From positions 1 to 45,330 of the forward strand of contig JADGJL010000088.1 in NCBI GenBank assembly GCA_027600665.1: a stretch of DNA of 45,330 nt, read 5' to 3'. The position numbers and the translations under genes were made by a program. Of this stretch, positions 34,990-45,330 are shown one piece after another (within the stretch, counting starts at the first letter, position 1; each line of letters opens with the position of its first letter). Source of the DNA: Irineochytrium annulatum. Its lineage: Eukaryota; Chytridiomycota; Chytridiomycetes; Chytridiales; Chytridiaceae. The notes below the pieces were generated by a model. It was not told the DNA's origin, did not search any database, and saw nothing but the letters and a program-made list of their open reading frames with translations.

Positions 34990-36445
34990 ATGGGCGATGC
35001 CGACGATTATGCCAACAGCGCTGCATCCGCGCTGACCTGTATTGTCACATCCAGCCCTATACCAATCCACCCTTCCACTGAGGTATGTTGAGGGAATGGC
35101 TTCACTTTTGTCTGCATTTCTGGTCATTTTTGGTCTCCCTTTCTAGTTTGCCTTTTCTTTCATTCAGCATTCTTCGGCCAAAACTTTCGCCCGACAACGT
35201 TTGCTTTCCTTATTGTTGGCCATTGAGGGGAGAATAGGTTATTTTGCTGGACAGAGTATTCTAAAAGTTTCCTGTTGTGAAGCACAGGTGTTGGAATCTA
35301 CCCTTGCATCGTTCTCCCTTTGCGAGCCCTCCCTACATTCCTGCCCACTCATCGTGACTTTCGATGGCTACACTGTCGCCACCGCCTTTTCTCAGCAACG
35401 GATTAAGAGCGGCGTCGTTGACGACTCCATCGGGTCGTCCTATGAGGAATACAAGCGCCGCGTCGCGCAGATACTCGTATCGCCTTTGGAGGGCGTCGAG
35501 ATGCGCCGCGAACGCGTCACTGTGCGGGCGAGTGCCGAGGATGCGGCGGACGACGATGACAATGACGCCGACGGACGTACTGAGGGCTGTACCGAGGAGG
35601 GGCGAGCGAAGAGGGACCGCGACGCCTGCTGGTTAACGATTACATCGGGGCTTCGTCCGGATACATCCCGCAAAGTTATCGCGGCTCCTCCCGTGCGCGT
35701 GACTCTGATTGAGGTATCCGGTGCCCGGCTGGGCCAGGCGCTGTGCGTGCGCGAGGCGCTCCGACACGTGACGACACCCTTCGTGATGGCTGGCCAACAC
35801 GACTGGCGCTTCAACGTACCAGAGGGAGGCGAGGTGCTTCCCATTGGGAGGATTATAGAGATGATGAAGACGCGGGAGGATGTGGCGTATGTGGGCTTCT
35901 TATCGAGGCGGAATTTGGGTTACGTCAAAGGCTGCGTCGGGAGGGGATTGCCGTTTGCTGGCTTGGATAGGGTCGACGCGAACGGATTCATGGGTATCCC
36001 GCTTTGCAAATCGTTCTTTTGGTTTGATAAGGTGGGCACCGATCAAAGTCTATAAAAATGGGTCAGTCGTTTATTTGAAATGTGACAGAACCATATCGCC
36101 CGCACGGACCACTACCGAACCTTCATTTTCTCGAAGGGCCGCTTCAGCCGGGGCGACTTTATCGAGGACACGTACGGACAGGACATGATTGCGTCGATCA
36201 AGGAGGGCGGCTTAGACGCCTGGAAAGAGCATCGCGGAGTCTACCTATACCACCCGGACGACGGGAGGATCGCGGCCGTGGTGCACGTTAATGGCAGAGA
36301 GTACCTTGGGGAGGAAGGGAGGAAGAGGATGGAGAAGAGGGGAAGGGCAATGCATGCGGAGAAATTGGGAAGGGGTGGTGAGAATAAAGGGGATGAACGC
36401 GGGGATGAGAATGACAACGACGGCGCGCTGGTAGACTTTTTCTGA
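34990..36445 (+). CDS. sugar-transferase-like hypothetical protein
   Basis: I read exon 1 as 34990-35082 (MGDADDYANSAASALTCIVTSSPIPIHPSTE), exon 2 as 35288-36031 and exon 3 as 36089-36445, giving 397 aa. Exon 2 could instead start at 35168 in the same frame, giving 437 aa; I prefer the later site because it joins HPSTE to VLESTLASFSLC. The opening (VTSSPIP.HPST, later PLIVTFDGY) looks like the first strands of a GT-A nucleotide-sugar fold. Later elements are a middle block (FVMAGQHDWRFN), NLGYVKG, FFWFDKNHIARTDHY, RGDFIEDTYGQDMI and GVYLYHPDDGRIAAVVHVNGR. From memory, similar blocks occur in uncharacterised proteins of algae, plants and fungi; no substrate is known. An acidic insert (DAADDDDNDADGR) and a charged tail are extra. 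No signal peptide. Glycosyltransferase is the best guess, not shown. Confidence 0.5.
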
Positions 36446-36800
36446 GCGTAACCATTCGATTTTTGGTGGACTATCCGCATTGGAGCATTGCTGTTTGGAA
36501 GGACAGTGCAATCACGCTACGTCCGCTTGCGTTGCGGCCGGACAACCGACGTTTTATCTTTCCTTTGCACGTATAAATCCGAATACAATAATGGTCGGCC
36601 GAGCGTTAGAGACGCGTAAAACTGCGTGATAAGAATGGAGGCTGAATTCGAATATCGGTCAGCTCGTTCAGTGTTCCGCTTCCACTAATCGGTGGATATC
36701 GCACGGATTTGACGAATGGATACCATTCTGATGCCACTTCAAATCATGTCCTGTTAAAAGGCGCTGTCTCTGTACTTTTCGCAGTTGTAACGATCTTGCA
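36446..36800. promoter_or_regulatory. intergenic, promoter of thioredoxin/MsrA-like gene
   Basis: 355 bases between two same-strand genes. A TATAAAT at 36572-36578 lies about 225 bases before the next start codon and could be a TATA element if the leader is long. No other gene or repeat is visible. Confidence 0.3.
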
Positions 36801-38018
36801 ATGACGGCCACCGACAAGCAACCCGCCACTAAGGACCTCTTCACCAAGTTCATCTCCTCCCTAAAGAAGAAATCCGCCGCAGACTCCGAGTCAGAAAATT
36901 GTTCTTACCCGCGACTGCCTTCCACCAACCCCTCCTCGACCGCAATCGCGTCGCCTTCTGGCCCACTCTCGACCGCTTACGCCCTCCCAACCTCCAACCC
37001 GCCCGAGCTAGGGCTCGTTCACTTCCACACGCCACTCTCGTCCGCCCTCGCACTCGACAAACTCATCTACATCCAATTCCAGGAGATACCCGGATGTGGG
37101 ACGTGCACCCGTTTTGGCGCCGAGGTTCTCGCTCACCCTTTGATCGTTGAGCTGATTGAAACGCTGACGACGCCGGTGTAAGTACACCTGCACTTCTCCC
37201 CAACTTCATGGCCTAATTCCACTCACAGGGCTGTCCGTAACAATACGCAGTCGGAGCCCGACATTTCCATCATGCGCCGCTACGGCGAGCCCGCATGGAA
37301 CAATCCCGTTGCGCGGCTCGTTTCCCCAAGGACAGGCGCCGACGTCGCCCAACGCCTTTCTGACATCTACGCGCCACGCGACGTCATGGCCTGGCTGCTT
37401 TCCTCCCTCTCAACTGCCGTCGCCCTGCCCGCATGGGTCGACATTGCTGCCGCCTCCGTCGGGCTCGCGCTCGTCCGCCTGCCCTCCGGTGTTGTCACGG
37501 ATATTCGAACCGTGGAGCCCGAGGTGATTGTATGCGAGATGGGTTGCTACTGGGAGGGCGAGCGCGTGCTCGGTGGTCTAACGGGGGTGCTGCGGACGTG
37601 GCCGGGGTGGTGTGAGGGGCGCGAGGTCGTTGAGGTCACGTACGACCCGAAGGTGATCACGGTCGGCGAAATACGCGACGCAGCCGCGCGGAACAACTTC
37701 ACCGTCAAGCGCGGGAGCGGGCCGTGGAAGATTACTCCCGTGGGCTACGGGGAGGTCAAGTACCACCTGAAGAGCCGCGGCGGTATATTGAGGTATCTGC
37801 CGCTGACGCAGATGCAGCAGGCGCGGATCAATAGCGCGATTGGAAGCGGGAGGGGCGCGGAGGCGTCATGGTTGCTGACGCCGAGACAGGCCGAGATGGC
37901 GAGGAGGATGGCAGAGGCCGCTGATGCGGACGCCTTTCAGCAATTGCGGCCGCCGTATCGGGATGAGGAGTTGGCTGGATATATGGGGAGATTTATGGAG
38001 ATCTATGGTCGCATTTAA
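36801..38018 (+). CDS. thioredoxin-like / MsrA-like fusion protein
   Basis: Two exons, 36801-37177 and 37229-38018, encode 388 aa. The N-terminal ~65 residues are Ser/Pro-rich. Residues 90-180 look like a thioredoxin fold with a redox-type C99-G-T-C102 in FQEIPGCGTCTRFG. Downstream are AVRNN and MRRYGEPAWNNPVARLV. These blocks match, from memory, a bacterial thioredoxin-like (seleno)protein family with a V-P-G-U motif, here with Cys (codon TGT) in place of selenocysteine. Residues about 225-300 resemble methionine sulfoxide reductase A: MGCYWEGERVLGGLTGV (C232 at the GCFW cysteine), then EGREVVEVTYDPKVITVGEI. The GCYW cysteine is present, but the full MsrA catalytic set is not clear. A helical C-terminus follows (MQQARINSAIG, PRQAEMARRMAEA). 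It is probably a thiol oxidoreductase; partner and substrate unknown. No targeting signal is obvious. Confidence 0.65.
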
Positions 38019-38227
38019 ATTATGATGCTGACAATTCGGCTGACTCGTGAATACATTTGAGTTTTTTGAGCACGGTTACCGATGTGACGCAGTTGACAAG
38101 AGGAATTGTCGAACCAACCGTTCACTGGAAAGTAACCGCAAAAAGTCCTCCAAGTCTTAGTATTAGTGGAATTAAACTATGTTGTGGCAGGACAAGAAAC
38201 GCGCCCTAGTTATATCAATACATCTGC

Positions 38228-40792
38228 TCATGTGCCCTTGACAAGGTCACCACTCTCATTAGTGATCATCCCGCCAAAGCTCTTCGCAAACTCCAACCCG
38301 TCCGCGCCGGGCGGCGTCACGACTCCTTCCTGGTATCTCTGCGCCGCCTTCCTCCTGCACCTGTCCTCCTCCCTCCTCTTTCTCATCTTTACTCGCCTCT
38401 CCCGCGTCTGCAGCGCTTTCCTGCTGATCGCATTGTCGTCGTCCTCCATCAACGAGTGGCCCCGTCCGTTCGCGCCAGCACCGTTAGCTGCCGTCGTCGA
38501 CCTGCTGTTTGGCGTTACGCAACCCGGCGCGGCGGCAGTGGGGTCGACATCCATCAGTAACTTTGCAACCAGCGCGGCGGCCAGGATCATCTCGGGCGGG
38601 AAGGTACGAGTTACGACGCCGCAACGCGACACGCTGACGCCTGGCCCGTGCGCGTGATCCTTTGTCGAGGCATTATCGCCGTGGTGGCGGTGGCCCCCCA
38701 CCACATCAGTCTCCTGGAAGGAGGATTCTAGCGGCTCTACGACGAGCTCCCACGACGGCGGCAGCGGGTCGCGTGGGGTCTTGACACCACTTCTTGAAGA
38801 GGACCGTTCGGCGGCGGGAGCAGCGGATTTGGGAGCGGTGTCGGGGTCTTGCGGACCGCGTCCTGAGCGCGTGTGAGGCTGTTTGAGGAGAGAACCAAGG
38901 TGTCGGGAGGTTTTGTGGTCCAGAAAGCGATATGTCTTCGTTACGGGGTCGCCTATGCGCGAAATGTAAGCAGGAGACACCTTAACACCACGGAAGTCTT
39001 ACCCATCATGACGATACAACGCCCACCGCACCTCAACTCCAGGCGCGAAAACCCCTGCGCCCTCGACCCTCCAGCACACCCGGTAGACGACGCTTGCCCT
39101 AGAATGCCGCCGACCCCAACGCCGCCTGCTCGTCCGCCAGAGGGTCCGACCCCGCAATTGCCTACACCGAGCCCGCCCACGCTCTTCGACCCGCCCGACC
39201 CAGCCGGAGGAATGTCACGCCCGGCCCCGGCCCGCTCGATGACGTGCCCGACGTTCTGTTGCACGCCCCGCTGCGACGGCCCGCCGAATACGGAGGTCGC
39301 GGGCCCTGTCAGCGAGCAAGGAGACACTCGGTCCATCGTCCCAACCAGACGCCATCGCCCGGGCTTCGAGAACGCGGCGAGAGAGCTGTTGTCTGGGACA
39401 GGCGACGCAGGCTGAAGATGGTGGACGTCGTAATTAAATCCGGACCAGCCGAACCGCTCGGTGATCTTCCACAGTTTGCGGCCGTCGCCATCCCGAAGAA
39501 AAAGACTGCGATGGCCCGCAACGTGTTTCTGCGTCACAGAGTACACGAGCGACCCGTCACGTGCTTTCCGAACGGCAGCTCCTATTAGGCAGGCATTTAG
39601 CATACACATGCATAGATGCGCAAAATTAAAGCTTACCTCCGTCCCAGTCCTGGTTTGACAGCAGCAGCATGACTCTCGGATCCTCCTGCAATACGTTTTT
39701 AAGTATCCTCCCACCATACCCGGCCCCCTTCATCCACGTCTGCTCCCCACCGCCCACAGTCCACCCGCACGCTATAGCGTCTCCAGACACGCCTCCATAC
39801 CTTCCCTTCTTCACCCATTGTTCAACGCGTGCAGGAACGCCAACACCGACCCCTCCCGCCCGGTCGAACGCGTCCCCCGGGCCGCGCCCGACCTCCCCGG
39901 GCCGTATGGCGCCTCGCCCGCGAATTCCATGCACTCCGAGCCAAGCTGCCGTGGCCCCATCCCGTGCAAGACCGCTGCTGGAAGGATGGTTGACGACGTC
40001 GCCATGCGCATGCGCGTGATGGGCCTGGTGCAACGGCGAGGGCGTGATGAGATCTCGACGCGTCGGCGAGCCCGCGCCAGGGTCGTGGTGATGCGAGGCT
40101 GCACCGTCACCGTGGACGTGACTATGCCCCTTGGGTCGGGATCGGACTACTCCCGCGTTTGAGAATTGGATGGGGGCCAGGTGTGGGACGCGCGACGGCA
40201 GTGGCCCCGGCTGCTGCGGCTGCTGCGTGATCGTACCCCGAGCGAGCTGGCTTGCTACGGGTGGAAGAGTGCCGGACAACGCGTCTTTCGGCTGTCGGCG
40301 GTGGGCGTCCTTCGCGTTCTGGCGCTCCATATCCCTCTTTAGCAGGCTCGTGTACTCGTTGCCTGCGGCCGGGACGCGTTCCTCATCGTCACGCCCGCCG
40401 CCCCGACCCACATGGACGATGAACTCCCTCGCGTGCGCGGCCCCACCCGCCGGCGGCGGATTGAAGAGCCTGAGCGGGTGGAGGTCCGAGACTTTGATGC
40501 CGCCGTCGTAGTTGAAGAAAGACGAGTCACGACGGGGCCGCGGCGCTGGCGCGCCATTCACGCGGTCAAGGTTGATGGCGCTGCAGCTATCTTTAGTCTC
40601 CAACTACCCCTAAAGACGAACCTGTTGGCGTGCGCGAGGTTGGCGCGTGGTGTCGCTCCCGTCGCGGGCGGGCGAAGGGAGCCGCCGCCACTTATGAGAG
40701 TGAGCGGGACGCCTATTATCGACGTGTTAGTCGGCAGCCCTCGAAAAGATCTCGTTACCTTCGAAGCGCATGGGGATGGCGGGTTCTGCCAT
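38228..40792 (-). CDS. large hypothetical protein with tubby/LURP-like core
   Basis: Four exons on the minus strand, 40792-40759, 40590-39637, 39581-39003 and 38952-38228, give 763 aa. The first exon (MAEPAIPMRFE) is inferred, because the long second-exon frame has no ATG and a stop just upstream. The first ~250 residues are low-complexity, rich in His, Gly, Arg and Pro. A folded part starts near the second junction: RVMLLLSNQDWDGG, SLVYSVTQKHVAGHRSLFLRD, GRKLWKITERFGWSGFNYDVH, and later RLELRCGGRCIVMMGDPVTK. The alternation of short strands with a D-x-D-G turn recalls the tubby-C-terminal/LURP-one fold, but I would not name a family. The C-terminus has a very basic helix (RERRVKMRKRREEDRCRRKA), a possible nuclear signal. 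MILAAALVAKLLMD might be a membrane or core helix. Function unknown. Confidence 0.5.
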
Positions 40793-41056
40793 GGACGCGG
40801 CGGCCGGCGGTTGCGATCGGGCGGACAAATGGACAGTCGCGGTCGCGGCCTGCGCTCGCTGGCTTACCTTTGTGGCGATTGCCAGCTACCTTCAAGATCG
40901 CCCTCGCTTCCACTGCCAATGGAAATCAATGGGAATCCACTTCCATCTATCTCATGCGTCTAATCAAAAGCTCTATGTATCTGAATCGAATGCGTTGCAA
41001 CCTTGGGAGTTATCCTCTCCAACAAAAAAAATCATCATTTAAGGGACAAATAAAAG

Positions 41057-44000
41057 CTACTTCTGCGGCCTCGTAGTCCCAGCCCTCCTCATCCGCTTCG
41101 TCAACGCCGCAGGAGTCAAGACGGCGGCCTTGCTCTTCCTCTTCCCCTTCACGTTAACCTCGTCGTAAAAGTTTCGGCCGACCTTGCCCTTGTTGGTCGT
41201 CATCCGCTTCGACTTCGACTTCTTAGAGTCTGTAAAGAGACAGACGCGATCAGAAAAAAGCCTGCATGGCAAGGAGGAAAAAAGTTAAACACAAACCCTC
41301 AAAGTCGTCCTCGAAGACCTCTGTCTTTTCCTGCGCCTTCGACTTCGTCGCCTTTTTCGCGACAACTACGTCCGCATCGACCGCCGCGACCTCCACCGGC
41401 GCGCTCTTCCGCTGCTTGTCCGCTTTCACCTCGCGCACCTCCTGAACCGCCTTCTTCTTCTTCGATACCTTCACATCGTCTTCAGATGGCTCCTCTGGCG
41501 CCTTGGACGGCTTCTTCGCCTTCCTGCCAGCCTTCGACTTCTCCCCCTTCACTTCCTCGACCGCCGTGGGCAGCTCCGCGACCTTCCGGACCTTGAACAC
41601 AGATTTCCCGCCCGCGCTCAATGCCTCCACCTCCTTCCGCTTCCGGGATGCCGTCGCGGACGGCTCTGGCGCTGGCTTTGCCGTCTCCACCATGGGTTTC
41701 GCAGCCTTCTTATCCACCGCGGGTTTAAGGGCCTCCTTCTCAGCCTCGACGACGACCGCGGCCTTCTTGTCAGACTTCGCACCCGTCTCGATCGTCGCCG
41801 AGACCTTCGAACCCTTCTTCAACTTCACGGGCTTCTTCTCTATCGCCGGCTGGGCTTCCGCGGATTCGACCGGCTTCGGCTTCGCGGCCTTCTTATTGAC
41901 CGCGTTGACGTCCTCGGCCCCACGCTTCCTCTTGCCCTTGATCGCCGGCTCCGCGACATCATCCTCCGCAACCTTGTTCGCCAACTTCGCCTCGGCGGAG
42001 TCCGGAACGACAAGGTCGATGACAGTGGATGAAGCGGCGCCATTCGCGGTTTTGCCCTTTTTGACCTTCTTCGACTGCGCGGCGGCCCTTGTGGTCGTCT
42101 TCGTCATTTGCGGTGCCCCGAGGTCCGCCTCCTCCTTCGCCGACTCCGTCGCCGGAGGGACTTCATTTCTAGAGCTCCACGCCTTCTCGTTGAGGACGAC
42201 GCTCGCGGGCCTAGGTTTCTTGCCTTTCGACATCTCGGTCTTCGCAGGCGCCTCCGCCTCTTCCTCCGCCTCAACCTCTTCACGGATCGACCGAATGACG
42301 TCCTCGAGAGTCTCGGCCACTCCCTCGCCAGTCCCTTCACCGTCGTCGGCTCCCTCGACCACCCCCTCCGCAGCATTGCTCGCCACATCCTCATCCTCGT
42401 CCTCCCCGGCGTGCGCCAACAGTTCATCCCAATCCACAACCGGCCGCACATTCTCCTTCGCGCTCCCATCGCTCTCCTTCCCCTCCACCACGTCCCCCTC
42501 CACCGTCGCCGTCGCAGCCTCCGTGGCGGCAGCAGCGGGCGCATCCCGATCCCTTAAATCATCCGGCAAGAACTTCGTCGAAACCGGGATCTTGCTGAAG
42601 ATCTGCTCCACGCCCGGCCCCTCCCTCTTCTCCTCACCCGCCTCCTCATCCCCGCCCTCCTTCTCCGGCGGCATGGCGAAGTACGGTATCCGTCCCCTCA
42701 GCCAATCGTTCAGGATCATCTTGGCGACCGTCATCGTGTCCGGCTCGGCGCCCTTCAGCAGCTTGCCCGAACGCTTGGCGACCTGCGCTAGCAGGTCCCA
42801 GTGGTCGTCCCACCGCTCGACGTCGTACGTGCGGCGGATGTAATCGTCCCTCACGCGCTCGAGGATGGCCGGGATGTGATCCTCGGGCGTCTTGATGTTC
42901 TCGACCCTGACGACGCCCTTGAGCACGATGTCCGTCTCGGAGTCGTCGGAGCTCGGGTGCACGACGCCCGGGCAGTCGATGAGGTAGATGCGCTTCATGA
43001 GGGTGATGTACTGCCAGACCTTCGTCTCTCCCGGGATCGGGGCGACGTTGCAAACCTTCTTGGCGCGGAGAGTATTGATAATGGAGGATTTGCCGGTGTT
43101 TGGGTATCCGATAAAACCAACGGAGATTTGCTTCTTGTCGGAGTGGAGGGTGGAGAATTGCCGGAGGAGCTGAATGAGGGAGCCCTTACCGAAGGAGTTT
43201 GTGATAGAGGCGTGGAAGGCGAGGGTCGGGTACTCGCGGGAGAGGGCGGCCACCCACTTGGCCTATCATTCAACCAGATATTAGTAACGAGTCGAAGAAG
43301 CGCGACAAGATGTGTGAGAGCCATGAGAGATGGGAGATATATGTCCACAATACTAAGAGACGCGACGGTAATGATTCCTTTCGGAGCGCCAGACGCCTCT
43401 ACTCTCATCGCGGACCCCGGCCACCACGTCGGAGCCCCTCAAAACGAGGAGAAACCTCCAGTCGGGCGACCCACGATCTTCCACAGTTGTAACGGCTTGC
43501 CACCATTTATAAATCACCCCAAAAGAGCGGCGGGCGGGCAAACCTGACTTAACCGTGGGGTTGTGAAAAAGGAAATGAAACAGGGATGGATACAGGGGAA
43601 GAGTACGGGAAAAAAAGAACGCGAACGATAGAAAGGGGAAGTACATATGAAGGAAAAAGGTGGACCACAGATCACGGAGTTCCCACCGCAGAAAAAAAAA
43701 AAAAAAAACCTCACCGTAACCCAGGTCGGCACCAAATCGCACTTGTTCAGAATGAAGATCAAATGTTTGTGATTAACCTCCTTCCTGATGTAGTTCTCGA
43801 CATTTTTGCACCGTGTCCCCATCGGATCCCTCGCATCCAGCACATGAATAATAACATCGCTCGAATCGATGACCTTGTACAACTCGCTCCAGATGCGCTT
43901 GCTCTGGCCCTTCGTGAACACGGGGTCCCGTGCCTCATCGACGGCGCCCGAGGTGGAGATGTTGGCCAATAGGGCGGCGTCGGCGGTCGGGGAATAGGAC

Positions 44001-44984
44001 GTTAGGCGGGTGGTGGCGGAGTCGGCGAGGTCGGAGGTGGTGGAAAAGGAGAGCTTCGGCTTCTTGCGTTGGGCTTTTGGGCCGAAGGTGTTGGAGAAGG
44101 GGTCGGTTTCGAGGAGGTGCATTCTTGTTGTCTACGGTGAATTATGTAAGCAGTGTTTAACAGACAGCGGAAATGAAAAGCAAGGCATAGAATATCTACG
44201 CTCTGGCAGTGGTACTAGCTGAAGAAAGGACTACCCCGTATTCGCTTCGCGCCTTCCCACAGATCCTCGTGCTTCCACTCTTACTTCTCCCCGATATACA
44301 CATACCTTCGCATTATCCACCAACAAACTCATCGGCAACTTGTTCTGCCTCAGCAGCACCGTGTAAGGGTCATTCGCCTTCTCCCCCATCTTCTCCCTAA
44401 ACCCTTCCAACTCCCTCATTCCCACGACCCTCGTGTTCTCGAACCACCGCCGGTCGCTCTGCACCCTCGCCTGCGTTCCGGGCGCCAGCCGAGACTGGTA
44501 GGCAGCAGCCTTGATGATCTTGCCCGATGTGTCCCGCGTCGGCTTGCCGGACTTGAGCATGTTGAGCTGCTTGACGGCTTTGGCATCGCGGTAAAAGTTT
44601 GTGCCTGCGAAGGGAGACAGGGTTTAGTATTTCGCGCACGGGGACGGAGTGAAGGAAAGGCGACTCGAGAGGTCGCCCGTTATATCGTAAATTCCCACGC
44701 CCCAAACGCTTCTCGGTCCTCCAAGTCACGGCGAATCCCCCAACTCCTCAACCTCCTGCACTGTCCTTCCCCGCACGGACGAATCAAGCCGTTCCGATCA
44801 CGGCAAGACCACCAAGTCCATCCAGCGTCGTAACACCCCGTTTGCCATCCTTCCTCCCACACAATAAAGCAACATGATAAGTACCTTTCACATGAGTGAC
44901 ATTCTTCAAAGACTGCGACGTCCCCGTCCCCGAGGATGCGGCCGTCTTCGCAACCCGGTTCTTCTCGTTCTTCCCTCGGCCCAT
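41057..44984 (-). CDS. NOG2: nucleolar GTP-binding protein 2 (Nog2/GNL2)
   Basis: Five exons on the minus strand, 44984-44885, 44604-44306, 44131-43715, 43262-41297 and 41229-41057, encode 984 aa. Nog2 is a circularly permuted GTPase that checks late nuclear pre-60S particles before export. The permuted order is plain: G4 NKCDLVP near residue 262, G5-like [12 protein letters not shown], then G1 GYPNTGKSS (324-332) and G3 DCPG (near 368). Family stretches include [20 protein letters not shown] at the N-terminus, [43 protein letters not shown] and [19 protein letters not shown]. Yeast Nog2 is about 490 aa and human GNL2 about 730. The excess here is a Lys/Ala/Glu-rich tail of about 450 residues (from about 530), ending in a basic [18 protein letters not shown] block. 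The intron 43263-43714 is 452 nt and holds a run of about 18 A (T on the coding strand). The start ATG is the first in frame, just before [10 protein letters not shown]. Confidence 0.96.
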
Positions 44985-45330
44985 CGTGTGGCAGCAAAGA
45001 AGGAAATGTGCGATGTCAAAAGTTGATCGAAAGAAAACGCTTCGGCGATCTTGACAACCTCCCCCAGCTCCATTGCCGCCAGGATGCGAGCGGATGCTTG
45101 CAACCGGGTATCAATGTGCCTGGGGATGTGGGATGCACTGGCGCCCGTGTCGGGGCAACGATTAGACATTGTAGATTTCGTAGATTACGCCATATTCTTC
45201 CGATATCGTGATGTGATGACTATTTAAATGCGTTAGAATGATCGCTGATGATTAATCGCATCATATTCTATTGTATTCACACTGTCTGATCACAATACCG
45301 CTGGATGTTTCACTGCCTTTCGTCCTGCTT
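44985..45330. other. upstream of NOG2, no gene seen
   Basis: The promoter and leader of NOG2 should lie here. Short frames of up to 91 codons overlap the NOG2 start on both strands, without recognisable features. The last 110 bases are AT-richer and hold nothing I can name. Confidence 0.4.

Noticed and set aside
38166..39588. Plus-strand frames of 163, 180 and 114 codons
   Set aside because: They lie opposite the spliced minus-strand gene 40792-38228 and show only Pro/Arg/Ser-rich composition.
41503..42843. 446-codon plus-strand frame rich in Ser, Ala, Phe and Thr
   Set aside because: It is antisense to the Lys/Glu/Ala-rich tail of NOG2. The composition follows from the codon bias of the real strand.

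Overview
This window is nuclear DNA of a fungus. Its genes are split by many very short GT-AG introns (mostly 35-60 nt), and they include fungal and eukaryotic housekeeping genes: midasin, NOG2, PFS2, phosphomannomutase, GPN2 and MIC10. An attractin-like receptor and a thioredoxin-MsrA-like fusion, neither typical of yeasts, make me favour an early-diverging (perhaps zoosporic) fungus. That placement is an inference. There are no bacterial operons, rRNA genes, recognisable tRNAs, CRISPR arrays or transposons. The window opens with a T20 run, so it may start at a contig end.

Layout. 0.4-1.6 kb (-): secreted-type cysteine-rich protein resembling the fungal 'macrofage activating glycoprotein' family. 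2.7-3.2 kb (-): MIC10, divergent from a PHD-finger gene (+, 3.4-4.1 kb). 4.3-5.7 kb (-): phosphomannomutase, followed in the same direction by GPN2 (-, 5.9-7.1 kb). 7.3-8.4 kb: unresolved, perhaps one small gene. 8.6-26.3 kb (+): one giant gene, midasin, which I resolve into 19 exons and about 5,610 aa. 26.6-27.3 kb (-): small GPI-anchored cysteine-rich protein. 27.9-28.3 kb (+): a kinase C-lobe fragment. 28.5-30.9 kb (+): PFS2/WDR33. 31.4-34.8 kb (+): attractin-like CUB-EGF-kelch-PSI membrane protein. 35.0-36.4 kb (+): possible sugar-transferase-like protein. 36.8-38.0 kb (+): thioredoxin-like/MsrA-like fusion. 38.2-40.8 kb (-): protein with a tubby/LURP-like core. 41.1-45.0 kb (-): NOG2 GTPase.

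Functional links. Midasin and NOG2 both act on the maturing 60S ribosomal particle. PFS2 cleaves and polyadenylates mRNA, and GPN2 helps assemble RNA polymerase II. Phosphomannomutase supplies GDP-mannose for glycosylation and GPI anchors, which the secreted and GPI-anchored proteins here would need. Nothing suggests these neighbours are co-regulated.

Exon boundaries were worked out by hand from reading frame, GT-AG sites and family knowledge. Every complete gene model given with exons sums to a whole number of codons. No alignment or transcript data were available.
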